A stretch of DNA of 64,000 nucleotides from UBA1858 sp045105615 (GCA_045105615.1 JBGCDS010000007.1:143928-207927), one strand, 5' to 3'; positions 25,947-35,711 are shown, counted from the stretch's first letter. The notes: generated by a model from the letters alone, not told the origin. Numbers and translations: made by a program.

Positions 25947-26984
25947 ATGTTAAATCTTAATATTTCATATGACACAACTGCATATGAAGTTCAGCCAGAA
26001 TTGAATGAGGATGGACTCCTCACGACTCAGTGCGCACAGAAAATTTGTGAAGTGTTAGATGAATTTGGATTTGTTGTGCTTCCCGATCTACAAACAGATG
26101 AAGAAGCTAATATGGGTTTGAAATTAGTCCAAGATGCGATTGCAGATCCTGCGCGTGAGAGGGGAGACTTTGCAAGTCAAACAGATATTCAATATGAGCG
26201 TCGCGACTTTTGCCCATTGCCTTCAACGTCTCCAGTGTTGTCCTATGCTGGTTTGCTATGTAAGCGCTTAGAGAATGTATTACTTGAGTACTGTGGTCAA
26301 ACTCGTAAGGTTCTAGAAATTTCAACAATGACAAGTTATAAAGGGTCATCTCATCAATATATTCACCGAGATCCAGATGGCGTGTTGTGTATGTTTTCTG
26401 CGGTAGATGACGTATCTGCTGAACAGGGAGGTACCGTGTTTGTGCCAGGAACGCATAAATATAGTGGTGCAGAGTTGAAGCATGATGGTAAGGCGGGATT
26501 GTTTACTACGCTTTTTCAAACTTTATCTAATTACCATGTGTTGCGCCATAATCTTAAAAAAGTATTCGATATGCGCAAAACAGGAGAACCTGAAATTTCT
26601 AAGCAAGAATTTCGGGATCGTATTTTTTCAAAATGCTATGACAATCATCAACCCAATTTAGCTAACTTTTTCTTACGTCGTAATGATCTGTTCGATATTT
26701 TTAGTCTCTTACCACATAAATTATTAAAGTTATTTATGAATCGGAAGTATATCGATGAGAATTATTCTCTGGTTCAAACAACACCAAAGAAAGGCACGGT
26801 AGTTTTATATCGTAGTGATATGTTGCATGCCGGGCCGGATAATCGTTCGACTAAACCACGCTTCTTTTTTGGTATGAGTATTGCTCGCGATGTAATTTTT
26901 GATGAAGAATGGAGAAATGGCTATGCGCCACATACTTCGTTATTGGCTGAGCCTAAATCATTGGGTGATTTGATTAAGTATTAA
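25947..26984 (+). CDS. Phytanoyl-CoA dioxygenase (PhyH)-family Fe(II)/2-oxoglutarate oxygenase
   Basis: The 345-residue protein has the iron triad of PhyH-like oxygenases: His140 and Asp142 (SSHQYIHRDPDG), then His294 (RSDMLHAGPDNRS), with Arg299 or Arg305 available for 2-oxoglutarate. GGTVFVPGTHKYSG supplies the core strand. About 90 residues (roughly 180-272) lie between this strand and the distal His, longer than usual and rich in Lys, Phe and Asn, suggesting a lid or substrate domain. The substrate is unknown. It sits alone between the Lol genes and DUF2062, and an FNR-type box lies about 200 bases upstream. Confidence 0.8.
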   Translation: MLNLNISYDTTAYEVQPELNEDGLLTTQCAQKICEVLDEFGFVVLPDLQTDEEANMGLKLVQDAIADPARERGDFASQTDIQYERRDFCPLPSTSPVLSYAGLLCKRLENVLLEYCGQTRKVLEISTMTSYKGSSHQYIHRDPDGVLCMFSAVDDVSAEQGGTVFVPGTHKYSGAELKHDGKAGLFTTLFQTLSNYHVLRHNLKKVFDMRKTGEPEISKQEFRDRIFSKCYDNHQPNLANFFLRRNDLFDIFSLLPHKLLKLFMNRKYIDENYSLVQTTPKKGTVVLYRSDMLHAGPDNRSTKPRFFFGMSIARDVIFDEEWRNGYAPHTSLLAEPKSLGDLIKY

Positions 26985-26997
26985 GCTAGCAAAAGCC

Positions 26998-27531
26998 TCA
27001 AAGATTGGTGTTCTTGGAACGTTTGTAGCTTTTACGATTAGTCCATACCTTGGAAACGTACCAACGCCAATAGGCCTGTATCAATCCATAGCCAATCGCG
27101 CCCACTAGTGCGCCACTGCACAAACATCCCACCAAGAATGGTTGCCATCGGTCTTGTAATTCAGTAAACAACCAGTTCAGGCTAAATTCAAACTGGAAGG
27201 GTTGTAATTGAACATCTAATAACATCGCTCCAAATTTGTAGGCCGTATAAAAAAGTGCAGGCATGGTGAGCGGATTAGATACCCAAACCAATATGACTGA
27301 AATAGGAATATTGGCCCGCAATATAATCGCAAGTGCAGCAGCGAGTATCATTTGGCCGGGGATAGGTACAAACGCACAAAATAAACCAACGGCAACCGCA
27401 CGTGACACCGAGCGACGGTTAAGATGCCATAGATTGGGTTCTCTTCCCGCATGCCCAAACATCTCTAGCGACTGATTGTTTCTCATCGAGTCTAGATTTG
27501 GAAATAGCTTTCTTAATAATTTTTTAGGCAT
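26998..27531 (-). CDS. DUF2062 membrane protein
   Basis: This 177-residue membrane protein has the DUF2062 core: SRAVAVGLFCAFVPIPGQMI, then ILVWVSNPLTMPALFYTAYK. Three helices are evident (about residues 46-66, 70-104 and 130-155), with a basic C-terminus. The function is unknown. It is commonly next to comEC in Pseudomonas-like genomes, and here it is divergent from comEC with 52 bases between the starts. It is convergent with the PhyH gene. Confidence 0.85.
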   Translation of the reverse strand: MPKKLLRKLFPNLDSMRNNQSLEMFGHAGREPNLWHLNRRSVSRAVAVGLFCAFVPIPGQMILAAALAIILRANIPISVILVWVSNPLTMPALFYTAYKFGAMLLDVQLQPFQFEFSLNWLFTELQDRWQPFLVGCLCSGALVGAIGYGLIQAYWRWYVSKVWTNRKSYKRSKNTNL

Positions 27532-27583
27532 TAAACGACGCTGGTGATCCGTAACAAAATGAATATACTGCAGTGATTATGTC

Positions 27584-29899
27584 ATGAACATGGCAAAGGT
27601 CGCATTGTCATTTTTGCTGGGTGTAGTTTTATTTCAGACTTCTAGTGAGCTGCCTGTTTATTATTGTCTGTTATCTGTTCCGTTATGTGCCTTGCTGCTA
27701 TTGAGGTATTCGTTTACGTCGCCGCTGCTATTTGCATCATTGGGCTATTGCTGGTCGTTTATATTTTCTTTGTACGTTATTTATCCTCTATTATCCTCAC
27801 AGTTAGAGGGTGAAGATATTCAAGTTACGGGAAAGGTAATAGAAGTAAAGTCAGAAACTCACAAATTCTCAAAGTTTGTCTTCGAGATAGATCAAACATC
27901 AATCCGTCAATTGAATGATCAAATACCAGAAAAGGTTATGTTGAGCTGGTATCAACCTAAGCAGTCTGTTCAATATCAGCAACAATGTGATTTTGTCGTG
28001 CGATTGAAGAAAATTTGGGGCTATTCGAATCCAGGTAGTCACGATTATGAAAAGAACATGTTCTTGTCTGGTATAGGTGCTAGAGGATACGTCAGGTCAG
28101 GACGCTGTGAGGAATTAAATTCTAAGGATGCAGAACAAGCAAGTTTACGGCAACAGTGGGTATCACAGTTTCAAGCCACCGCACCGCGGTATGAATACGC
28201 TGATTTAATGCAGGCACTAACCTTTGGTGAACGTCAGGACATTAAGCAGACTCAGTGGCAAGTGCTACGCGAAACCGGCACGTCGCATCTACTAGCAATC
28301 TCAGGATTGCATTTGAGCGCTATTAGCGTGGTGGTGTTCTTCTTGATGAATCATTTAGTACGTTGTAGTGCATGGTTATGTGAACGAATACCTTCGCAAT
28401 CAATTGCCGCTGTCTGTGCCATGGTTGCGGCAATATTCTATGCCTATTTAGCTGGTTTTTCTTTGCCGACACAAAGAGCGCTGATCATGGTCGTGGTTGG
28501 TCTGCTGGCAATATTGCTACGTAAACCGGTTATTAATATTCCATTGTTGTCAGCTGCATTGCTGCTGGTGTTAATTATTAATCCTTTGTCAGTATTAAGT
28601 GCAGGGTTTTGGATGTCATTTCTGGCTGTGTTATTTATTTTTATTGTTGTTAAGAGCACGCGGGGGAAAAGTAAGCTGTTTCGTATTATTGCAGTGCAGT
28701 TCTATTTGGGCTTCGCCCTGTTCCCGGTGAGTTTACTTTTCTTTTCTCAGGCTTCAATTATTTCGCCGCTAGTAAATTTAGTGGCGATACCCTTAGTTAG
28801 TTTTGTGTTGTTGCCATCGTTATTAATAACACAGGTCTTGTTTTTATTAGGCATTTCTATCGCTGACTCAATGTTCACGATATTGGATCAATTATTCTCT
28901 TGGTTATGGTGGGGGTTACAGGAATCTGCTGAGTTTAAATATTCTTCCTTGGACTTCACGCCTAAGGTGTTAGGAGTCATTGCTTACGAAGTGGGTTTGT
29001 TTATGTTGGTGCAGGCTAAGGGATTACCTGTTCGTCATTTAGCATGGGTATTGTTAGTCGGATTATTCTTAATTACTGAGCCGCAGTTAAAACATGGACA
29101 GATGCGACTCACGGTACTCGATGTTGGTCAGGGGCTAGCGTTAGTCGTAGAAACGGAAAATCATGCGTTAATCTATGATGCAGGCGAACGGTCGCCGTCG
29201 GGGTTTAATACAGGTGACGCGGTTGTACTGCCTTACCTCAAAACGCGAGCGATCTCTAAAGTGGATTTGGCGATTATTAGTCATAATGATAATGATCATT
29301 CTGGGGGAATGCATACGCTAATATCACAGGGTGTGATTAATGACTTGATGGTAAGTAATCAAACAGAATTGTATGACTTTGAGAATACGCGTCTATGTCG
29401 CGTCGGTGATGAGTGGCAATGGGATGAAGTAAAGTTCGAGATCTTGCATCCGCCGAAAAAATGGCAATCTAACGATAATAACCGATCATGTGTACTGCAA
29501 ATTAAGCACGCGGCTGGCAATATCCTAGTTCCCGGCGATATCGAAAAATCGACTGAAGAATGGTTAATTAGCCAATATGATGATTATTTGTCCAGCGATA
29601 TAATTATTGCTCCTCATCATGGCAGCAAATCATCATCGAGTTATCGGTTTGTTGACCTAGTTCATCCACAAACTGTCGTTTTTTCAGCGGGTTATCGCAA
29701 CAGATATGGGTTTCCTCATGCTACTATTACGCAGCGCTATGAGGAGATTGGGGCGCAAATTGTGGAGACGGTTAGCCAAGGAGCAGTGACGTTTCTATTC
29801 GATGCTGATAAAGGACTGCGAAAGCAGGCTGGGCATAGACAAGATAGCAAACGCTATTGGCATTCCACACAACAAGAGATAACTGATCAAATAGAATAA
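27584..29899 (+). CDS. comEC: DNA internalization protein ComEC/Rec2
   Basis: This 771-residue protein has an N-terminal membrane region, the Competence domain (LTFGERQDIKQTQWQVLRET, then GTSHLLAISGLHLSAISV, about residues 212-250) and a multi-helix channel. The C-terminal metallo-beta-lactamase-like domain (about 500-760) contains SHNDNDHSGGM and PHHGSKSSSSYRF. ComEC transports single-stranded DNA across the inner membrane during natural transformation. Full length and intact motifs suggest competence. A second ATG six bases downstream of the first is an alternative start. Confidence 0.93.
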   Translation: MNMAKVALSFLLGVVLFQTSSELPVYYCLLSVPLCALLLLRYSFTSPLLFASLGYCWSFIFSLYVIYPLLSSQLEGEDIQVTGKVIEVKSETHKFSKFVFEIDQTSIRQLNDQIPEKVMLSWYQPKQSVQYQQQCDFVVRLKKIWGYSNPGSHDYEKNMFLSGIGARGYVRSGRCEELNSKDAEQASLRQQWVSQFQATAPRYEYADLMQALTFGERQDIKQTQWQVLRETGTSHLLAISGLHLSAISVVVFFLMNHLVRCSAWLCERIPSQSIAAVCAMVAAIFYAYLAGFSLPTQRALIMVVVGLLAILLRKPVINIPLLSAALLLVLIINPLSVLSAGFWMSFLAVLFIFIVVKSTRGKSKLFRIIAVQFYLGFALFPVSLLFFSQASIISPLVNLVAIPLVSFVLLPSLLITQVLFLLGISIADSMFTILDQLFSWLWWGLQESAEFKYSSLDFTPKVLGVIAYEVGLFMLVQAKGLPVRHLAWVLLVGLFLITEPQLKHGQMRLTVLDVGQGLALVVETENHALIYDAGERSPSGFNTGDAVVLPYLKTRAISKVDLAIISHNDNDHSGGMHTLISQGVINDLMVSNQTELYDFENTRLCRVGDEWQWDEVKFEILHPPKKWQSNDNNRSCVLQIKHAAGNILVPGDIEKSTEEWLISQYDDYLSSDIIIAPHHGSKSSSSYRFVDLVHPQTVVFSAGYRNRYGFPHATITQRYEEIGAQIVETVSQGAVTFLFDADKGLRKQAGHRQDSKRYWHSTQQEITDQIE

Positions 29900-29913
29900 G
29901 GGATATCTACAGA

Positions 29914-30537
29914 GTGTTTGAAATTATCAAATCAGGCGGATGGCTAATGGTGCCTATCCTAAGTTGCTCGGTAATTGCGCTAGCAATCGTGCTAGAAAGA
30001 TTTTGGAGTCTACAGAAAAAACGTGTGGCGCCCGAAAATCTAGTCGCAAAGGTATGGAAGCTAGACCAGAATAATCAACTGAGTGACAAAAAAATCGTCG
30101 CTATTCGAGATAGTTCGCCATTAGGTAGAATATTAGCAGCTGGTTTAACTAATCGCTTTAGTACACGTGATGTGATGCGTGAAAGTATAGAAGAAACAGG
30201 CCGTCATACTGCCTACGAATTACAATTATTTCTGACTACGCTGGGTACTATTGCTGCCATCTCACCACTGTTGGGACTATTAGGAACGGTTGTGGGTATG
30301 ATTCAAGTATTTGCCGTAATCACAAGTGTGGGTGTGGGTGATCCTGGTGAATTAGCTAATGGAATTTCAAAAGCATTAATTACTACCGCGGCGGGAATAT
30401 CCGTGGCGATTCCAGCAATTTTCTTTGTGCGTTACTTCCGTCGTAAAGTAGATGGATTGGTGGTCGACATGGAAGGTGAAGCGATCAAGCTAGTAGAAGT
30501 CATGCAAGGTTCACGTAAAGCGGAATCTGATAAATAA
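29914..30537 (+). CDS. MotA/TolQ/ExbB proton channel protein
   Basis: The 207-residue protein has three membrane helices: SGGWLMVPILSCSVIALAIV near the N-terminus, then FLTTLGTIAAISPLLGLLGTVVGMI and the ITTAAGISVAIPAIFFV segment. It is an ExbB-like channel that, with the adjacent ExbD, uses the proton gradient to drive outer-membrane processes. The GTG start follows comEC by 14 bases. Its place between comEC and msbA matches the conserved Pseudomonas order, where its exact client is undefined. Confidence 0.88.
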   Translation: MFEIIKSGGWLMVPILSCSVIALAIVLERFWSLQKKRVAPENLVAKVWKLDQNNQLSDKKIVAIRDSSPLGRILAAGLTNRFSTRDVMRESIEETGRHTAYELQLFLTTLGTIAAISPLLGLLGTVVGMIQVFAVITSVGVGDPGELANGISKALITTAAGISVAIPAIFFVRYFRRKVDGLVVDMEGEAIKLVEVMQGSRKAESDK

Positions 30538-30545
30538 TTGCCCCT

Positions 30546-30974
30546 ATGAAATTTAATCTAGACGATGAAGATAAAACTGATGTTAGTCTGACACCGCTGA
30601 TTGATGTTGTATTCTTATTGTTGATATTTTTCATGGTGACGACAACTTTTGATAACGACGCCAGCCTAAAGATAGAATTACCTACGGCCAGTAATACGGT
30701 ACAATCTCAGGAAGAAAAGAATCTGGAAGTTGTGATTGATCGTAAGGGTCAATTTTATATGGACGGTAAGGCGCTATTAGATGGTCAATCGCGGACTTTA
30801 GAGTCGGCATTAGCTAAAATGACTAAAAAGTATAGTGTTGAAAAAATCACCATACGGGCAGATGCTCAAACACCACATCAATCTGTTGTCTCTGTGATGG
30901 ATGCAGCGGGTAAGATAGGTATAAATAAAGTATTCATTGCAACTTCAAGTGAGCAACTCAAAAGCCAACAGTAA
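30546..30974 (+). CDS. ExbD/TolR-family biopolymer transport protein
   Basis: The 142-residue protein has an N-terminal helix with DVSLTPLIDVVFLLLIFFMV, keeping the essential proton-channel Asp (LID), followed by a periplasmic domain. It pairs with the ExbB-like protein encoded eight bases upstream. Its 3' end overlaps the msbA start by about 25-38 bases, so the two genes are likely co-translated. It is a useful internal comparison for the atypical ExbD at 53864. Confidence 0.9.
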   Translation: MKFNLDDEDKTDVSLTPLIDVVFLLLIFFMVTTTFDNDASLKIELPTASNTVQSQEEKNLEVVIDRKGQFYMDGKALLDGQSRTLESALAKMTKKYSVEKITIRADAQTPHQSVVSVMDAAGKIGINKVFIATSSEQLKSQQ

Positions 30975-32733
30975 ATCAACACAAGACTCATCGGGCTTGG
31001 CGGTATACCTTCGTCTCTTAAGATATCTAAAAAACTATAAATCATTGCTTGTGTTAGCAGTGATCGGCTTGGCAGTTGTCGCTGCAAGTCAACTCGCATT
31101 CACACTATTGTTAGCACCTATTATTGATGAGGCTTTTGTCGCGGGCAGTAATGAGGGGCTTTTATGGATTCCATTTACTATTGCCGCCATATTTATTGTG
31201 CGCAGTGTCGGTAGCTTTCTAGGTTTGTACTATATCGGCAGTATTGGTCAGAGAATCGTTAAGGTATTACGCACAGAAATGCATGAAAAGTTACTCTACT
31301 TTCCTGCATCTTATTATGACTCTGTGACGCTAGGGTCTACACTTTCCAAATTCACCTTTGATGTAGAACGCGTTTCTTGGGCAGGATCTAAAAGTATTCC
31401 AATTCTTGTGCGCGATACGCTCACTGTAATATTTTTGATTGGGTTGATGTTTTACCTAAGCTGGAAGCTGACACTAGTGTTGTTCGTATCAGCCCCACTA
31501 GTGTATGTCGTTATTCGTTATGCCACCGTACGTTTTAGAAAGCTAAGCCATAGAATACAAACATCTACAGGTGATATTACTTCTAGAGTAGAAGAATCCA
31601 TTAGTGCCCAAGCGCTAGTAAAATTATTTACGGCAGAAAAAGAAGAGATTGGCCGGTTTGACATAATTAATGAAAAAAATCGACGCAATCAAACAAAATT
31701 TGTTGCGGTTAAGGCGGTGAATACGCCTTTAGTTCAAATGATTGTCGGTATGGCATTTGCCGTGGTTATCTATGTTGCCTTTATGCCTTCAGTGAAAGGG
31801 GATTTGACCGCTGGTTCTTTTGCAAGTTTTGTTGCAGCAGTCATGGGTATGCTGAATGCAGCACGTAAGCTCACTACAATCAATCAAATACTCCAAGCAG
31901 GCATCGCAGCTAGTGAAAGTGTGTTTAAGTTAATTGATCAACCTTCTCAAGTTGATCAAGGCTTAGTTGAACTAAGCTCATCTCGTGGTGATGTCGAATT
32001 TAACCAGGTGTCATTTCAATATCCATCAAAGCCAGACCCTGTGTTAACCGATGTTAGTTTGTCAGCAAAGTCTAATCAGATGATTGCTTTTGTGGGTAAA
32101 TCTGGCAGCGGTAAATCATCCTTAGTTAGACTGATTCCTAGATTTTATGAAATCCAATCAGGAGAGATCAAAATTGATGGGCATTTAATTGAAGATATTT
32201 CATTGCAAAGTTTGCGTCGTAATATTTCTATGGTTAGTCAAGATGTTGTGCTATTTAATGACACCATCGCCAATAATATTGCCTATGCTATGCCTGAAAA
32301 ATCCAAGCAAGAGGTGATTAAAGCTGCAGAGCAAGCCCATGCTGCCGAATTCATTGAAAAGCTACCAGAAAAGTATGATACGCAGGTGGGTGATAAAGGA
32401 TTACTACTTTCAGGTGGGCAAAGGCAGCGTATTGCCATCGCACGAGCATTACTTAAAGATGCACCAATTTTGATTTTAGATGAAGCAACATCTGCATTAG
32501 ATTCTGAATCTGAATATCACATACAAGAAGCACTAAACGAATTGCGTAAGCATCGCACTACCTTCGTGATTGCGCATCGTTTATCTACGATTGAAAGTGC
32601 AGATAAAATCTATGTCATGGATCAAGGTAAAATCGTTGAGCATGGTTCTCATGATGAGCTAGTGAGTCAAAATGGTGAATACGCTAATCTCTATCATCGC
32701 CAATTTAAAAAATCATCTGTGGTAGATGGCTAA
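30949..32733 (+). CDS. msbA: Lipid A/phospholipid ABC exporter MsbA
   Basis: The protein of about 594 residues is a fused ABC half-transporter. Six helices span about residues 15-315. The ATPase carries Walker A GKSGSGKSSLVRLI, LSGGQRQRIAIARAL and ILILDEATSALD. Length and the neighbouring lpxK gene identify MsbA, which flips lipid A core to the periplasmic leaflet. The start is uncertain: GTG at 30949 is preferred here, with a TTG 12 bases earlier as the alternative. Both lie inside the exbD gene. Its last bases overlap the lpxK ATG (32726). Confidence 0.92.
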   Translation: MSNSKANSKSTQDSSGLAVYLRLLRYLKNYKSLLVLAVIGLAVVAASQLAFTLLLAPIIDEAFVAGSNEGLLWIPFTIAAIFIVRSVGSFLGLYYIGSIGQRIVKVLRTEMHEKLLYFPASYYDSVTLGSTLSKFTFDVERVSWAGSKSIPILVRDTLTVIFLIGLMFYLSWKLTLVLFVSAPLVYVVIRYATVRFRKLSHRIQTSTGDITSRVEESISAQALVKLFTAEKEEIGRFDIINEKNRRNQTKFVAVKAVNTPLVQMIVGMAFAVVIYVAFMPSVKGDLTAGSFASFVAAVMGMLNAARKLTTINQILQAGIAASESVFKLIDQPSQVDQGLVELSSSRGDVEFNQVSFQYPSKPDPVLTDVSLSAKSNQMIAFVGKSGSGKSSLVRLIPRFYEIQSGEIKIDGHLIEDISLQSLRRNISMVSQDVVLFNDTIANNIAYAMPEKSKQEVIKAAEQAHAAEFIEKLPEKYDTQVGDKGLLLSGGQRQRIAIARALLKDAPILILDEATSALDSESEYHIQEALNELRKHRTTFVIAHRLSTIESADKIYVMDQGKIVEHGSHDELVSQNGEYANLYHRQFKKSSVVDG

Positions 32734-33733
32734 ACCAACCAAATCTAAACAACGCTCACATCAGTGGGTGAATTCTGTTTGGTACGGTGAAAATAAATTA
32801 TCTCATTTGTTATCGCCGTTATCTGGTGTGTTTTCTATTTTGGCAAAAGCTAGACAATGGAAGCAAAACAATTCAAAAATAAACTTTTCAGTGCCGGTAA
32901 TCATTGTTGGTAATATTACTGTCGGTGGCACAGGAAAAACCCCAATGGTTACTGCATTAGTGAAAAATATGCAACAACAGGGATATAAACCCGGTGTTGC
33001 TAGTCGTGGTTATGGTGGAAAAACTATACATGCAACATTAGTTGAATCATCACATAGTGCAGATCAAGTGGGGGATGAACCGCTAATGATATTTAATAAT
33101 ACTCAAGCGAGCGTAGTCGTTGGGAAAAATAGACTCGAGGTTATTCAACAGCTCATCAATACGCATCAATGCGACGTCATCATCTGCGATGATGGCATGC
33201 AAGATTATCGCTTTGAGCATGATATAGAAATTATTATGGTCGACGGAGATAGGGTGTTTGGTAATCAAAAACTATTGCCTGCAGGACCTTTGCGTGAACC
33301 CATTAGCCGGTTACAAATAGCTGATTTTGTGGTGGCAACCGCTAAAGTAATACCCGCAGTGAGCAGTGACTGTATGAAGTTGGAATTGGCGGAATGTGTA
33401 AAGTTGACAGATCCTAATGATAGAAGCACTTTAGAACAGTTTAAAGGCCAAACGGTGCATGCAGTGGCTGGTATTGGGAATCCAAATCGCTTCTTTAATA
33501 ACCTAGCATCATTAGGGTTGAAGGTGATTGAGCATGCTTATCCTGACCATGCGAGTTATGAAATGAGCGATTTTTCGTTTTCAGATCAAAATCCAATACT
33601 AATGACAGAGAAAGATGCGGTAAAATGCCAGACATTATCATTAGATAATGCATGGTTTGTGCCGATGCAAACAAAGTTACCTGATGATTTCATGTCACGT
33701 GTCAATACATTATTGAGGAATATGAATGGATAA
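32726..33733 (+). CDS. lpxK: Tetraacyldisaccharide 4'-kinase LpxK
   Basis: The 335-residue membrane-associated kinase has an N-terminal hydrophobic patch (LSHLLSPLSGVFSILAKARQ) and the P-loop VGNITVGGTGKTPMV (about residues 61-75). CDDGMQDYRFEHDIEIIMVD and LLPAGPLREP are also characteristic. It phosphorylates the 4' position of the lipid A disaccharide precursor. The gene overlaps msbA by eight bases and the following Trm112-like gene by eight bases, a tight lipid A/Kdo operon. Confidence 0.95.
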   Translation: MAKPTKSKQRSHQWVNSVWYGENKLSHLLSPLSGVFSILAKARQWKQNNSKINFSVPVIIVGNITVGGTGKTPMVTALVKNMQQQGYKPGVASRGYGGKTIHATLVESSHSADQVGDEPLMIFNNTQASVVVGKNRLEVIQQLINTHQCDVIICDDGMQDYRFEHDIEIIMVDGDRVFGNQKLLPAGPLREPISRLQIADFVVATAKVIPAVSSDCMKLELAECVKLTDPNDRSTLEQFKGQTVHAVAGIGNPNRFFNNLASLGLKVIEHAYPDHASYEMSDFSFSDQNPILMTEKDAVKCQTLSLDNAWFVPMQTKLPDDFMSRVNTLLRNMNG

Positions 33734-33923
33734 GAAGTTAATGGATATCTTGGCCTGCCCAGTGACTAAAGGCTCTTTGATTTATGACGAACAAAAACAA
33801 GAATTAATTTCTACCTCCGCTCGTTTGGCTTATCCAATACGTGATGATATTCCTGTCATGTTAGAAGAAGAAGCACGTCAAATTGAACAAGAAGAATACG
33901 AACACTATAAAAAGAAAAAATAA
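33726..33923 (+). CDS. Trm112/YcaR-family small protein
   Basis: The 65-residue Trm112-like protein has MDILACPVTKGSLIYD at the N-terminus and LAYPIRDDIPVMLEEEAR in the middle. Only one Cys of the zinc-binding pattern remains, as is common in the gammaproteobacterial YcaR group, and the acidic/basic tail is typical. The biochemical role of YcaR is not established, but linkage to lpxK and kdsB is strongly conserved. It overlaps both neighbours (8 bases with lpxK, 1 base with kdsB). Confidence 0.9.
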   Translation: MDKKLMDILACPVTKGSLIYDEQKQELISTSARLAYPIRDDIPVMLEEEARQIEQEEYEHYKKKK

Positions 33924-34669
33924 TGGCTAACTCATTTCGAGTTGTTATTCCTGTTCGCTATGCATCAAGCCGATTACCAGGAAAACCTCTATTAACATTT
34001 CAACATAAACCGATTATTGAACATGTATACAAAAATGCATGTGAAAGTGATGCTGAGTCAGTGTTGATAGCGACAGATGATGATCGTATTGCTGAAGCTG
34101 CTAAAAAATTTGGCGCTGAAGTATCAATGACAAGCAGTGATCACCTATCAGGTACTGATCGCATTACTGAAGTGATAGAACAGCAGGGGTGGTCAGATGA
34201 TGAAGTCATTGTCAACGTACAGGGTGATGAGCCACAGATGCCGCCAGCGAACATCAAACAGGTCGCTGAATTGCTTTTAAATAATCCTAGTGCGGTGATT
34301 GGCACGTTGTGTCATCGCGTACAGACTATTCAAGAATATGATGACCCAAATGTCGTTAAAGTGACTAAAAATTCAAAGGGCAGAGCGCTTTATTTTAGTC
34401 GCAGTTCGTTACCCTATATTCGCGATGTAGATGTTAAGGTATTAAAAGAGAATAACGTTTTTCGCCATGTAGGTATCTACGCATACCGCGTACATTATTT
34501 GAAGCAATTCATCAAAATGGCACCATCACCATTGGAAATGGTTGAAAAGCTAGAGCAGCTACGCGCATTAGAGAATGGAGACGAAATCGTGATTGATGAA
34601 TGTATAGAGCATCCTGGAATAGGGGTGGATACCATGGACGATTATCATCGTTTGAAGATAAGTAGTTAA
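33923..34669 (+). CDS. kdsB: CMP-Kdo synthetase KdsB
   Basis: The 248-residue nucleotidyltransferase has FRVVIPVRYASSRLPGKPL at the N-terminus, STGTDR-type SGTDRITEV and VNVQGDEPQMP, all diagnostic. It activates Kdo with CTP for addition to lipid A. It is the last gene of the comEC-kdsB block; usual followers in Pseudomonas (a phosphatase and murB) are absent, and the accessory region begins instead. Confidence 0.95.
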   Translation: MANSFRVVIPVRYASSRLPGKPLLTFQHKPIIEHVYKNACESDAESVLIATDDDRIAEAAKKFGAEVSMTSSDHLSGTDRITEVIEQQGWSDDEVIVNVQGDEPQMPPANIKQVAELLLNNPSAVIGTLCHRVQTIQEYDDPNVVKVTKNSKGRALYFSRSSLPYIRDVDVKVLKENNVFRHVGIYAYRVHYLKQFIKMAPSPLEMVEKLEQLRALENGDEIVIDECIEHPGIGVDTMDDYHRLKISS

Positions 34670-34796
34670 TTTTTTTCTGCCATGCTCGCACGCTCGCAAG
34701 GTATGCGGGAATATTAGAAATGCAGGAGCAATATCCCGATCTTCATAGGGATAAAAAAGTATGTAAATTAATTGTTTTCTATAATTCACATCGGTT

Positions 34797-35711
34797 ATGA
34801 ATGCTATGAAAAAAATAATCTTGCTATCAATAATATTTTTTACGACCTCATTCGTTTCTCATGCGCAATGCCAAAAAGAAAGAGTCTCATTGCAAGTGTT
34901 AGGCTCGGGTGGTCCGGAACTCAACGATCAACGCGCATCATCTTCATACTTAGTTTGGCTAGATGGCGAAGTAGTGGTCATGATCGATGCTGGCGGAGGA
35001 AGTAGTTATAATTTTGAAAAATCTGGTGCAGACTTCAATGATATTAAAGCAGTCGCATTTACTCATTTTCATGTTGATCATAGTGCAGATTTTTCTGAAT
35101 ACATAAAATATTCATACTTTAGCTCACGTAAAGATGATTTATTTGTTTATGGCCCGGCGGGTAACAAAATCATGCCGTCAGCAACTACATTTATAGATGC
35201 TTTATATGAAAGAGAGGGTGCTTATCCTTATCTAAATAATAATATTAATCTAAACAGTAACAATCCATATCATATAAAAACAACAGACATCAGTTTAGAC
35301 AAGAAGCGTAGTGAATTTAAATTAGATAAAGATATAAAATTAACAGCAGTCCCAGTGCATCATGGTCCATTAGCAGCAGTTGCTTGGCGAGTTGATCTGG
35401 TAGGATGCGCAATTACATTTTCAGGTGACATGAGTAATAGATTTAATTCGCTGACAGGATTAGCCATGGATTCAGATATTTTAGTAGCCCATAACGCCGT
35501 GCCTGAAGTTGCAAACCGCTTCGCACATAATTTACATATGCCACCATCAGTGATTGGCAAGATTGCACATGATGCTAAAGTGAAAAAACTAGTCTTGTCG
35601 CATCGAATGAATCGCACCCTAGGTAAAGAGGACGAGACATTGCAATTTATCAGGAAGTCTTATGGTGATACTGTCGTGTTTTCAAACGATCTGGATCAAT
35701 ATGATTTGTAA
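34797..35711 (+). CDS. Exported MBL-fold metallohydrolase
   Basis: The 304-residue protein has a signal peptide (KKIILLSIIFFTTSFVSHA) and a metallo-beta-lactamase fold related to RNase Z/arylsulfatase-type hydrolases. Visible metal ligands are THFHVDH (89-95), the VPVHHGPLA His residues and SGDMSN, plus His in LSHRMNRTLG. The substrate is unknown. A TATAAT hexamer at 34780-34785 may belong to its own promoter. It opens the accessory patch and is followed by a palindromic repeat. Confidence 0.78.
   Translation: MNAMKKIILLSIIFFTTSFVSHAQCQKERVSLQVLGSGGPELNDQRASSSYLVWLDGEVVVMIDAGGGSSYNFEKSGADFNDIKAVAFTHFHVDHSADFSEYIKYSYFSSRKDDLFVYGPAGNKIMPSATTFIDALYEREGAYPYLNNNINLNSNNPYHIKTTDISLDKKRSEFKLDKDIKLTAVPVHHGPLAAVAWRVDLVGCAITFSGDMSNRFNSLTGLAMDSDILVAHNAVPEVANRFAHNLHMPPSVIGKIAHDAKVKKLVLSHRMNRTLGKEDETLQFIRKSYGDTVVFSNDLDQYDL

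Noticed and set aside
34722..34757. TATCCC/GGGATA hairpin after kdsB as a terminator
   Set aside because: The stem is only 6 bp with a 9-base loop and is followed by an A-run rather than a T-run on the coding strand.
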